Positions 33,441 to 41,220 of a DNA stretch of 64,000 bases are shown here, piece after piece. A program made the translations under genes and the position numbers. How positions within the stretch are numbered: position 1 is the stretch's first letter; each line of letters begins with the position of its first letter. Source of the stretch: an uncultured Tenacibaculum sp. (GTDB lineage: Bacteria > Bacteroidota > Bacteroidia > Flavobacteriales > Flavobacteriaceae); NCBI RefSeq assembly GCF_947495995.1, contig NZ_CANMAX010000001.1, forward strand, positions 806,001-870,000. The letters are read 5' to 3'. The notes below the pieces were generated by a model. It was not told where the DNA came from. It did not search any database and worked only from the letters and a program-made list of their open reading frames with translations.

Positions 33441-34070
33441 TTATTTTCCGTTAAACTCATTCATAGTATTTGAAATTCCAGCATTTATAAACGAAATAAT
33501 AGCATTTATACTTGTTGGTACTCTTTCTATAAGTTCACTTTCTTCTTCATTACTCCATGTTCCTAAAACAAAGTCTACTTGTCTACCTTTTTTATATTCT
33601 GAACCTACACCAAAACGAAATCTTGGATAAGAACCTGTATTCAACTTATCCTGAATATCTTTTAATCCATTATGACCGCCTGCACTTCCTCTTCCTTTAA
33701 TTCTTATTTTTCCGAAATCGATATTTAAATCATCAGTAATAATTAAAACGTTCTCTATTTGAATGTTTTCTTTCTTCATCCAATACAAAACAGCCTTACC
33801 ACTTAAGTTCATATATGTATTTGGTTTTAAAACAAATACTGTTTTTCCTTTGATTTTAAGTTTAGCTAAATCTCCTAATTTTTCAGTAGAAAATTGTTCT
33901 TCATGCTCTTTAACAAACGCGTCTACAATTTTAAAACCAATATTGTGTCTGGTATTATCATACTTTTCACCAATATTCCCAAGTCCTACTATCAAAAATT
34001 TTTTCATAATATCTTCTTCAGATTCTTGTTTTTGCCCAAAAATTCTACCTATCAAGGAAAGAAAATTCAT
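33441..34070 (-). CDS. pth: Peptidyl-tRNA hydrolase
   Basis: The 209-residue protein frees tRNA from stalled peptidyl-tRNA. After a 21-residue N-terminal extension, the core begins MKKFLIVGLGNIGEKYDNTR with the catalytic His in NTRHNIGF. The conserved KPNTYMNLSGKAV, TDDLNIDFGKIRIK and GSAGGHNGLKDI follow. The extension (MNFLSLIGRIFGQKQESEED) may be real, as related bacteria have one, or translation may start at M22 (34007). It is an essential housekeeping gene. Confidence 0.93.
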   Translation of the reverse strand: MNFLSLIGRIFGQKQESEEDIMKKFLIVGLGNIGEKYDNTRHNIGFKIVDAFVKEHEEQFSTEKLGDLAKLKIKGKTVFVLKPNTYMNLSGKAVLYWMKKENIQIENVLIITDDLNIDFGKIRIKGRGSAGGHNGLKDIQDKLNTGSYPRFRFGVGSEYKKGRQVDFVLGTWSNEEESELIERVPTSINAIISFINAGISNTMNEFNGK

Positions 34071-34227
34071 AATGAGTATTAATTTACAATTTGCAAATCT
34101 AAAAAACCCTCGTCGTTTTTAATTCATTTTTAGCATTTATCTATAGGCAAATTGGTATCTAGCTTTATTAAACCTCCACTCATCGATAAAAAAAAATTGG
34201 AGCTTAGATATACGCTATCTTTGAAGT

Positions 34228-34326
34228 GTTAGTTCGTATTACAATTGATAATATATAGATACTATGGCTCGGGGGGCTATACATTTATAAGCAAAAAAGT
34301 CGTCTTGGTAGAGGCGACTTTTTTGT
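34228..34326 (+). ncRNA. sRNA-like unit A with G-rich hairpin loop
   Basis: The -7 box TATCTTTG is at 34216-34223 and the upstream box CTCCACTCATCGAT at 34174-34187. About 100 bases follow, containing a 6-bp hairpin TATGGC / GCTATA with loop TCGGGGG (34263-34281) and a terminator (34294-34324). No open frame of note is inside. The 5' end is estimated. Confidence 0.62.
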
Positions 34327-34464
34327 TTCTTATACTTTCAAAATTTGCATTTTTATCGTCAATATTTTACTATTCATCTAAATAAAAAAGCATCTTAAAC
34401 CTTATCTAATATCGATCATCGATTTTATAGGTTTCCTCAATAATCTTACTTCTATTTTTGCCCC

Positions 34465-34550
34465 GCTTAATAATAATTTGGCTTGAAGGGGGCCGATTTT
34501 TTATTGCTTACAACTACTAGCCACCAATAACTAGGTGGCTAGATTTTTTT
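34465..34550 (+). ncRNA. sRNA-like unit B with G-rich hairpin loop
   Basis: The -7 box TATTTTTG is at 34453-34460 with CATCGAT at 34417-34423. The RNA has a hairpin TTGGC / GCCGA with loop TTGAAGGGG (34478-34496), followed by T6, and then a perfect 9-bp terminator ctagccacc / ggtggctag with T7 (34517-34550). Transcription may already stop after the first hairpin. Confidence 0.58.
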
Positions 34551-34669
34551 GTTAAAAAAATGTTAATTAAACCTCTGTTAATCTACATTGAAACCTTTGT
34601 TAACTCTACAAACCCTCCATTCATCGATAGTTCCCAGAAAAATAAAAGCATTCGTAATATCTTTACAGT

Positions 34670-34782
34670 GGAAAGAAAGTAGTATATGAGTTTCTGAATA
34701 ACATAATACAAGGTTTATAGTTCGGGGGGACTATAGTTATTTAGACACAAAAAAAGCCATCTTCTAGAGATGGCTTTTTAAT
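34670..34782 (+). ncRNA. sRNA-like unit C with G-rich hairpin loop
   Basis: A -7-like box TATCTTTA (34658-34665, one mismatch) lies 36 bases after CATCGAT (34622-34628), itself part of CTCCATTCATCGAT as in unit A. The RNA has a perfect 6-bp hairpin TATAGT / ACTATA with loop TCGGGGGG (34716-34735). It ends in the terminator aaaagccatc / gatggctttt (34751-34780), which also serves the convergent aldehyde dehydrogenase gene. Confidence 0.6.
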
Positions 34783-34802
34783 TTATATAATATTCTAATT
34801 TC

Positions 34803-36344
34803 TTATAAATCGAATTTTATACCTTGAGCTAAAGGTAACTCAGTTGTATAATTGATCGTATTTGTTTGACGACGCATATAAACTTTCCAAGCATCTGAAC
34901 CAGATTCTCTACCTCCACCTGTTTCTTTTTCACCACCAAAAGCTCCACCAATTTCAGCTCCAGAAGTTCCAATATTTACATTTGCAATTCCACAATCTGA
35001 ACCTGCATGAGATAAGAAACGCTCAGCTTCACGAAGATTATTTGTCATAATCGCAGAAGATAAACCTTGAGCAACACCATTTTGTAATGCTATAGCATTT
35101 TCAACATCTCCTGAATATTTTAATAAGTATAATACCGGAGCAAATGTTTCGTGTTGAACAATTTCAAAAGTATTTTTAGCTTCAGCAATTGCTGGCTTAA
35201 CATAACAACCACTTTCGTAACCTTCTCCTTCTAACACTCCACCTTCTACAATAATGTTTCCACCTTCAGCAACAACCTTCTCTAAAGCTTTGTTATACAT
35301 TGCTACAGCATCTGTATCGATTAACGGACCAACATGGTTATTTTCATCTAATGGATTTCCAATTCTTAATTGTTTGTATGCATCAACTAAAGCATTTTTA
35401 ACTTTATCGTACATATCTTCGTGAACAATTAATCTACGAGTTGAAGTACAACGTTGTCCTGCAGTTCCTACAGCTCCGAAAACAGCTCCAATAACTGTCA
35501 TTTTAATATCTGCATCTGGAGTAACAATAATTGCATTATTTCCTCCTAATTCTAATAAACTCTTACCTAAACGTCCTGCTACTTCTTTAGCAACAATTTT
35601 ACCCATTCTAGTAGATCCTGTTGCAGAAACTAAAGGTATTCTTGTGTCTTTAGAAATAAATTCTCCAACTGCATAATCTCCGTTTACTAAGCCAGAAATT
35701 CCTTCAGGTAAATTATTTTCTTTTAAAACTTCAGCAATAATATTCTGACAAGCAACTCCACATAATGGTGCCTTTTCAGACGGTTTCCAAACACAAACGT
35801 CACCACAAATCCAAGCTAAAGCAGTGTTCCAAGACCAAACTGCTACAGGAAAATTAAAAGCAGAAATAATACCAACTACACCTAATGGATGATATTGCTC
35901 GTACATTCTATGTCCTGGTCTTTCAGAATGCATTGTTAAACCGTGTAACTGACGAGATAAACCAACTGCGAAATCACAGATATCAATCATTTCTTGAACT
36001 TCACCTAAACCTTCTTGATAGCTTTTTCCCATCTCGTAAGAAACTAATTTTCCTAAAGCTTCTTTCTTTTCTCTTAGCTTTTCTCCAAACTGACGAACGA
36101 TTTCTCCTCGTTGAGGTGCTGGCATCACTCTCCAAGTCTTAAATGCCTCAGTAGCAGAAGTCATTACTTTTTCATAATCTTCTTTTGTAGAAGCTTTCAC
36201 TTTACCTATTAATTTCCCATCTACAGGAGAATAACTTTCAATAAGCTCTCCGTTAGAAAACCACTGAGATCCTGTTGATGTTCCTTCATTTATTTCATTT
36301 AACCCAAGGGTTGTTAATGCTTCTTTAATACCAAAATCTGTCAT
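34803..36344 (-). CDS. Aldehyde dehydrogenase, AASADH/ALDH7 type
   Basis: The 513-residue protein has the full ALDH fold: the FNFPVAVWSWNTALA segment, NAD-binding VSATGSTRMGK, catalytic Glu in LLELGGNNA and catalytic Cys in GTAGQRCTSTRR. It ends in the family's GGEKETGGGRESGSDAWK. The length and motifs match alpha-aminoadipic semialdehyde dehydrogenase (L-piperidine-6-carboxylate dehydrogenase) of lysine catabolism rather than general ALDHs. It is a single-gene unit ending next to sRNA unit C. Confidence 0.88.
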   Translation of the reverse strand: MTDFGIKEALTTLGLNEINEGTSTGSQWFSNGELIESYSPVDGKLIGKVKASTKEDYEKVMTSATEAFKTWRVMPAPQRGEIVRQFGEKLREKKEALGKLVSYEMGKSYQEGLGEVQEMIDICDFAVGLSRQLHGLTMHSERPGHRMYEQYHPLGVVGIISAFNFPVAVWSWNTALAWICGDVCVWKPSEKAPLCGVACQNIIAEVLKENNLPEGISGLVNGDYAVGEFISKDTRIPLVSATGSTRMGKIVAKEVAGRLGKSLLELGGNNAIIVTPDADIKMTVIGAVFGAVGTAGQRCTSTRRLIVHEDMYDKVKNALVDAYKQLRIGNPLDENNHVGPLIDTDAVAMYNKALEKVVAEGGNIIVEGGVLEGEGYESGCYVKPAIAEAKNTFEIVQHETFAPVLYLLKYSGDVENAIALQNGVAQGLSSAIMTNNLREAERFLSHAGSDCGIANVNIGTSGAEIGGAFGGEKETGGGRESGSDAWKVYMRRQTNTINYTTELPLAQGIKFDL

Positions 36345-36450
36345 TTTGTAGTTACGTTTTAGTTGTTTAAATTGATGTCAAATTTACAAATAAATCACCA
36401 TTTTAAAAATTAAACAAAAATCTTGTTTTTTGTTTAAAATCAAACTTATC

Positions 36451-37497
36451 ATGAAAACCTTTTTAACTAGCTTATCCTTAGCATTTCTAATGGTAAGCTG
36501 TAATACCACAACCGAAAAACCAAAAGAAGCTCCAAAAAAAATTAATGAATTTGCTATTGTAATTCATGGTGGAGCTGGAACTATTTTGAAGAAAAACATG
36601 ACTCCTGAAAAAGAAGAAGCCTACAAACAAAAGCTAGAAGAAGCTATTAAAGTAGGTTATAACATTTTAAAAGAAGGAGGTAAAAGTATTGATGCTGTTG
36701 AACAAACAATTCATGTTTTAGAAAATTCTCCGCTTTTTAACGCAGGAAAAGGAGCTGTTTTTACACATGAAGAAACTAATGAACTTGATGCTTCAATAAT
36801 GACTGGAAACGACTTAAATGCTGGTGCAATTGCTGGTGTTACAGATATTAAAAATCCGATTTCTTTGGCTAGAAAAGTAATGGAAAACTCTGAACATGTA
36901 ATGCTTTCTGGTAAAGGAGCTTCTGTTTTTGCTAAAGAACAAGGTATTGAAATTGTAGACTCAAGTTATTTTTACACAGAAAGTAGATTTAAGTCTTTAC
37001 AACGTGTAAAAGAGAAAATGAAAGCAGAACTTGATCATGATGGTAAAACAGCTTTTTACGATCCTATAATTAAAGATTCTAAATTCGGAACTGTTGGTTG
37101 TGTAGCTTTAGATAAGTCTGGAAATATCACTGCTGGAACTTCTACCGGAGGAATGACAAACAAACGCTGGAATAGAATTGGTGATGCTCCAATTATTGGA
37201 TCTGGAACTTATGCTAATAATGAAAGTTGTGGTGTATCTTCTACAGGTTGGGGAGAATATTTTATTAGAGCTCAAGTTGCTCACGATATTTCTGCTTTAA
37301 TGCAGTATAAAGACCTTACTTTAAAAGAAGCTGCTAGAGAAGTAATTCAGAATAAACTTACTAAACTTGGTGGTACAGGTGGTATTATTGCGGTTGATAA
37401 AAACGGAAATATGGTTTTTGAATTTAATACCGCTGGAATGTACAGAGCTTCTATGAATGCTAAAGGAGAAACTGAAGTTAAGATTTACAAAGAATAG
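36451..37497 (+). CDS. Isoaspartyl peptidase/L-asparaginase lipoprotein
   Basis: The 348-residue protein belongs to the Ntn-hydrolase (plant-type) asparaginases: VIHGGAGTI near the start of the domain, GKGAVFTHEETNELDASIM, and the autocleavage site DSKFGTVGCVAL, whose Thr becomes the new N-terminal nucleophile. GTSTGGMTNKRWNRIGDAPI follows. It removes isoaspartyl residues from dipeptides or hydrolyses Asn. A lipobox (LAFLMVSC, Cys at about 18) makes it an exported lipoprotein. The ATG at 36451 is chosen since the signal peptide starts there. Confidence 0.9.
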   Translation: MKTFLTSLSLAFLMVSCNTTTEKPKEAPKKINEFAIVIHGGAGTILKKNMTPEKEEAYKQKLEEAIKVGYNILKEGGKSIDAVEQTIHVLENSPLFNAGKGAVFTHEETNELDASIMTGNDLNAGAIAGVTDIKNPISLARKVMENSEHVMLSGKGASVFAKEQGIEIVDSSYFYTESRFKSLQRVKEKMKAELDHDGKTAFYDPIIKDSKFGTVGCVALDKSGNITAGTSTGGMTNKRWNRIGDAPIIGSGTYANNESCGVSSTGWGEYFIRAQVAHDISALMQYKDLTLKEAAREVIQNKLTKLGGTGGIIAVDKNGNMVFEFNTAGMYRASMNAKGETEVKIYKE

Positions 37498-37532
37498 AAA
37501 GTTTCAAATAGTAATTTCATTTGTTACTTTAT

Positions 37533-37573
37533 AAAAAGAGCAATTATTAAAACTAATTAATAATTGCTCTTTT
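37533..37573 (+). terminator. Terminator of the asparaginase gene
   Basis: Long arms aaaagagcaattatta / taataattgctctttt are followed by T-rich DNA. Confidence 0.85.
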
Positions 37574-37603
37574 ATTTTGCGCTAACTATACTTCTATATT
37601 ACA

Positions 37604-37619
37604 TGTTCCACATGAAACG
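37604..37619. promoter_or_regulatory. parS-like site
   Basis: GTTCCACATGAAAC (37605-37618) differs from the classical parS core GTTTCACGTGAAAC at two positions. It lies between convergent genes, as parS sites often do. Related sites occur at 62323-62440. Confidence 0.45.
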
Positions 37620-37634
37620 GATATTTATATTCTT

Positions 37635-39023
37635 TTAAAAATCAAAGGTTACACCAGAATAGATTCCGAAAATGAAAGGAGTAAATCCGTTTGAGTTTCC
37701 TGAAAAAGTGTTCAGCTGAGCCTTTAACATCGGATTTAAATTTAAGTTCAAATGTTTTGACAATTGAACATCAATATTAATTCCTAAGTTTCCGCTAAAG
37801 TTTAAAGAATTTAAGTTATTAGCCTCTCCTATATCTTGATTAAAAACACTAGAATTTAAGGCTATCGAATTTTCATTTAAAAACAAAGTACTGAATCCTG
37901 TTACTAACTGTGTTTTTACACTTTTTGATTCGTAAAAAAGATATTGTACCTCAACAGGAACTTCAAAATAACTGTAAGTCTGTGCTAAACTCCCCTCTTC
38001 TACTCGTATTCCTGGACTTAAAGATGTTGGTGAATTTACTGAATTTGCATCTCCTGGTTCTAAACTTAAAAACGTAAATCTGTCGTTAATACTAAAATTA
38101 ACAGCTGACAAATTGTTACTTGATGCAATTGTAGAAACTAAACCTACATTTTCGGTATTAATTACATTCTTTTGAAACTGAACTCCTGTTCGTAATGACC
38201 ATTTATCGTTTAATTGATACGATACTTTCATTCCGTAAGCTAATGTTCCATCCGTAGAAATTGAATTTTGATTTAATCTTTCGTCAATCGGAGAACCTCC
38301 AGAAAAAGCACTTGAAGCTAGTAAACCTACAACAGGGGTAACACTCCATTTTTTCTTTGCTTTTTCTGCATTGTTCTCCTTTTCTTTATCCTCTTCTACT
38401 AATGCAGCAATTGCATTGATATCTTCTTTTTTCTTTTTATTTATCTTTTTGTTTTTTGATTCTGGTATATTATTCTTTGCTATTAAAGTCTTATCATTTT
38501 CTTTAATTATACCTTTTTTAAGCTCTTTTTTATCGTTTTTAGAGTTCTTATTAGTATTTACAATTTTACTATTTATAATGCTCTTATTTCGTTTTTTTAC
38601 TGCTTTAGCTATAGTAATTCTTTCTTCTTGTATTACTGATTTGTTCTTTATGGGCTCTTTCTTTACGAACTCAGAAGCTACAGCTTCCTCTACTTTATTA
38701 GTATTAGTTTTTAGATTCGTGTTTGTAGTATCTATATCTATTTGAATTGTTTTAGTTTCAACTGTATTTCTATTAGAATTTTCTTCTGTAATAGGAATTA
38801 TAAGATTTGGATCTGTACTTTCTTTAAAAGGATTTGTAATTAGTAATGTTATTAATAAAATTGCAGCAACACCAGAAGATAACCACCAAAATGGTAGTAC
38901 TCTTTTCTTTTTTTTCTTAGAAAGTTTATCTTCGATATTCTGCCATATTTTAGGATCTGGAATAACTTCAAAATCCTTTAGGTTTTCTTGAAACAGTCTA
39001 TCTATATTTTTATCTTCCATCAT
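37635..39023 (-). CDS. Sigma-factor partner: membrane protein with outer-membrane beta-barrel-like C terminus
   Basis: The 462-residue protein has a cytoplasmic N terminus (DRLFQENLKDFEVIPDPKIW) typical of proteins paired with Bacteroidota ECF sigma factors. A membrane helix (about 45-63) and a Lys/Asn-rich linker of about 150 residues follow. The C-terminal domain of about 220 residues shows alternating strands ending in Phe (GIYSGVTFDF), as in outer-membrane barrels. The N terminus probably binds the sigma factor like an anti-sigma; the barrel-like part sits in the periplasm or outer membrane. Its ATG overlaps the sigma gene stop (TAATG). Confidence 0.78.
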   Translation of the reverse strand: MMEDKNIDRLFQENLKDFEVIPDPKIWQNIEDKLSKKKKKRVLPFWWLSSGVAAILLITLLITNPFKESTDPNLIIPITEENSNRNTVETKTIQIDIDTTNTNLKTNTNKVEEAVASEFVKKEPIKNKSVIQEERITIAKAVKKRNKSIINSKIVNTNKNSKNDKKELKKGIIKENDKTLIAKNNIPESKNKKINKKKKEDINAIAALVEEDKEKENNAEKAKKKWSVTPVVGLLASSAFSGGSPIDERLNQNSISTDGTLAYGMKVSYQLNDKWSLRTGVQFQKNVINTENVGLVSTIASSNNLSAVNFSINDRFTFLSLEPGDANSVNSPTSLSPGIRVEEGSLAQTYSYFEVPVEVQYLFYESKSVKTQLVTGFSTLFLNENSIALNSSVFNQDIGEANNLNSLNFSGNLGINIDVQLSKHLNLNLNPMLKAQLNTFSGNSNGFTPFIFGIYSGVTFDF

Positions 39024-39580
39024 TATGCCTTTTCTAGTTTTAACTGATACGCTTCTATTTTACTTTTCAGAATTTTCTTTGCTCTAGATAAATTAGATTT
39101 CGATGTTCCTTCAGAAATATTTAGCAAATCTGCAATTTCTTTATGTGAAAAATTATCTAACACATATAAGTTGAACACTAAACGATATCTGTCGGGTAAT
39201 TCTTGTATTAAACTTAATAATACATCTAAATTGATATTGCTATCATCTAAGCTTACCTCTTCTTCATCCTTTATTTCTATTTCTTCTTTAACAATATATA
39301 GCTGTGTTTTGTCTTTATATTTTTGAAGTGCAGTAGTAATCACAACTCTTCGTAACCAACCTTCGAAAGAACCTTTATTTTTATACTGATGTATTTTATC
39401 AAACGCTTTTAGAAAACTATCTTGAAGCACATCTTCTGCATCTTGATAGTTTCTACAGTACTTTAAGCTTAGGGCAAAAAGTTTCCCTGCAAAGATTTGA
39501 TAAACCTGAGACTGAGCTTGTAAGTTCTGCTGCTTACATTGTTCTATGAGTTCGTTTATTTTGATAGTACAACCAGTAAT
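39023..39580 (-). CDS. ECF sigma-70 family RNA polymerase sigma factor, non-canonical start
   Basis: Sigma region 2 (QDAEDVLQDSFLKAFDKIHQY, then GSFEGWLRRVVITTAL) and region 4 (LPDRYRLVFNLYVLDNFSHK, then EIADLLNISEGTSKSNLSRA) are clear. The first usable canonical codon, GTG at 39430, lies inside region 2 and would remove about 45 conserved residues (INELIEQCKQQNLQAQSQVY...RNYQDAED). The frame is open back to a TAG at 39590-39592 without any ATG, GTG or TTG. Start is therefore probably ATT (39580), ATC (39565) or ATA (39559). It directs RNA polymerase to stress or envelope genes and is controlled by the downstream membrane partner. Confidence 0.75.
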   Translation of the reverse strand: MTGCTIKINELIEQCKQQNLQAQSQVYQIFAGKLFALSLKYCRNYQDAEDVLQDSFLKAFDKIHQYKNKGSFEGWLRRVVITTALQKYKDKTQLYIVKEEIEIKDEEEVSLDDSNINLDVLLSLIQELPDRYRLVFNLYVLDNFSHKEIADLLNISEGTSKSNLSRAKKILKSKIEAYQLKLEKA

Positions 39581-39604
39581 TTTATTCGACTATTGTTGTT
39601 CTCT

Positions 39605-39994
39605 TTATTTAATTGTATTGTAAATTAAAACAGGTGATCCGTTTTCACAAGCAACATCTACCGGTTGTGCAATTAGACTACAATCTGAAATTGCTCCGCT
39701 CTTCTTATTAATCTCTTTATTAAGTTCGTTGTAAGCTGCTACTTTTTCTAAAAAATCACTAACATCAATTGTAGTAGGATATGCAATATATCCCCAAGGA
39801 CCTCCACAAGGTTTTGCTCCGTATGCAGTAAAAGCCCAATCGTTTGCATTTTCACAAGATTTACTTTTTGCTAATGCTTCAATTTCTTCAAATTTTTGCT
39901 TTAATAATTCTTGATCTTCTTCTAAATCTGAAGTATTATCTGAACAAGACATAAAGGCTAACAATGCGATTGTAATAATTTTTAAATTTTTCAT
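39605..39994 (-). CDS. Small lipoprotein of unknown function
   Basis: The 129-residue protein has a lipoprotein signal (MKNLKIITIALLAFMSC). A helix rich in Glu/Lys (EEDQELLKQKFEEIEALAKS) follows, then a compact domain with cysteines near NANDWAFTAYGAKPCGGPWG and SDCSLIAQPVDVAC. Four mature-domain Cys (besides the lipid Cys) suggest disulfides. It precedes the sigma gene by 24 bases and follows two other lipoprotein genes, so it shares their operon. Function unknown. Confidence 0.72.
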   Translation of the reverse strand: MKNLKIITIALLAFMSCSDNTSDLEEDQELLKQKFEEIEALAKSKSCENANDWAFTAYGAKPCGGPWGYIAYPTTIDVSDFLEKVAAYNELNKEINKKSGAISDCSLIAQPVDVACENGSPVLIYNTIK

Positions 39995-40006
39995 ATTTCT
40001 CTTTTT

Positions 40007-40414
40007 TTATCTTACTAATGTATAGGCTATATCATCGAAAGCAATTCCATAATCTATTAATAATGCTTCTTCTTCAAATTTAATATATCCTCTTCGTTCT
40101 CCTACAACTAAAACTTCATATCCGTTAGTATCAGTTTCTATAGTAAAACTATAAACTCCTGAATGATTATGACTAAAGTTTTGTGTTGTTGGCGTTTCTA
40201 TACTGTTAACAATTGTAATGGTATTGGTTTTAAAACTAATATTCCAAATTATATCTCCTTTATCATAAGTTATACCTTGAGCTAAACCTCCTTGTAAACC
40301 TACTACATTCCATGTTCCTTCTAATGAATTTTCAAATTCATCTTCACTACAACCAACAGTTGTTAGTATTAATGTTAAGACTAACATTAAGTTTAAGTAC
40401 ATTCTTTTTTTCAT
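40007..40414 (-). CDS. Lipocalin-like lipoprotein
   Basis: The 135-residue protein has a lipoprotein signal ending LTTVGC and a mature domain starting NSLEGTWNVVGLQGG, the GxW start of lipocalin-like domains, with alternating strands to the end. It is probably a small beta-barrel facing the periplasm or cell surface. It stands 7 bases after the previous gene and 12 before the next in the lipoprotein-sigma operon. Confidence 0.72.
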   Translation of the reverse strand: MKKRMYLNLMLVLTLILTTVGCSEDEFENSLEGTWNVVGLQGGLAQGITYDKGDIIWNISFKTNTITIVNSIETPTTQNFSHNHSGVYSFTIETDTNGYEVLVVGERRGYIKFEEEALLIDYGIAFDDIAYTLVR

Positions 40415-40421
40415 TTCTTCT

Positions 40422-41117
40422 TTAGTAATTATAGTTTATTTCTTGATCCCAATTTTCTAATTGAAGTAAAATCTGATTTGCATCTGTAACTCTTAATTCA
40501 GTAAGATTAAATTGAATTTCTCTACTAAAAACAGCCAAACAAGCTTCGTTATTAATAAGTTCTAATCTTAAATTTCGTTTTGGAGGAAACGATTCTGAAA
40601 CTTCACCAGAATCTATCAGATTGATAATCCAAAGATCTCCACTACAACCCGATGAACTAATATTAATTGTTAGTATGTTATTTTCTATAGATACATCTGT
40701 AATTGTATAATTATCTGAACTTGTGTTTTCGTATCTTGTATTATCAATTAAAAGCTGATTATAATTTCGCCATAATACACCTAAAAATTGTGCATTATCT
40801 TGAAAATCTGGACAAGTATTTACTCCTGCTATTCCACCAAATTCGCATATTACTTCTCCTCTTTCATTGTACACTTTTGTTAACGCATCAGTACAATTCA
40901 CACAATCATTAATTACATAAACTCTCTCTTCAAGATACTTAAATAGTAGTATCTCTACTTTTACAGAATTCATTAGTCTTTCAAAATTTTCCTTTTTCTG
41001 TTTTAACCATTCCAAATTCTCCAATGGATTAATCGCGTATTTATCCGTATGATATTCTTGTTTTGAACAAGCGAATAAAGAAAGACTAATGATTAGACTG
41101 TAAAATACCCTTTTCAT
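40422..41117 (-). CDS. Lipoprotein of unknown function, head of sigma operon
   Basis: The 231-residue protein has a lipoprotein signal (MKRVFYSLIISLSLFAC). It has cysteine pairs in VINDCVNCTDALTK and around VICEFGGIAGVNTC, and a beta-rich second half. No known domain is recognised. It is the first gene of a minus-strand row (three lipoproteins, sigma factor, membrane partner) ending at 37635. It is divergent from the LuxE-like gene. Confidence 0.7.
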   Translation of the reverse strand: MKRVFYSLIISLSLFACSKQEYHTDKYAINPLENLEWLKQKKENFERLMNSVKVEILLFKYLEERVYVINDCVNCTDALTKVYNERGEVICEFGGIAGVNTCPDFQDNAQFLGVLWRNYNQLLIDNTRYENTSSDNYTITDVSIENNILTINISSSGCSGDLWIINLIDSGEVSESFPPKRNLRLELINNEACLAVFSREIQFNLTELRVTDANQILLQLENWDQEINYNY

Positions 41118-41204
41118 AATTTAACTATTAACAAATTTGTGATTTAACTCACATGATTCACTTAAAAGATGTCACTTTTCTAAAATGGTTGCGTTAGTAT
41201 CTTG

Positions 41205-41212
41205 TATTTTTG
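41205..41212 (+). promoter_or_regulatory. -7 box of the LuxE-like gene, near-leaderless
   Basis: TATTTTTG lies 8 bases before the ATG at 41221, so the transcript has almost no leader. It also rules out the upstream in-frame ATG at 41185. Confidence 0.65.
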
Positions 41213-41220
41213 TTTTAATT

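Larger units (their letters stand above)
34071..34802. other. 732-base non-coding region with three RNA units
   Basis: No protein gene is visible. The region holds three sRNA-like units in the same direction (listed next). All share CATCGAT 35-36 bases before a -7 box, a hairpin with a G-rich loop, and a terminator. Confidence 0.7.
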
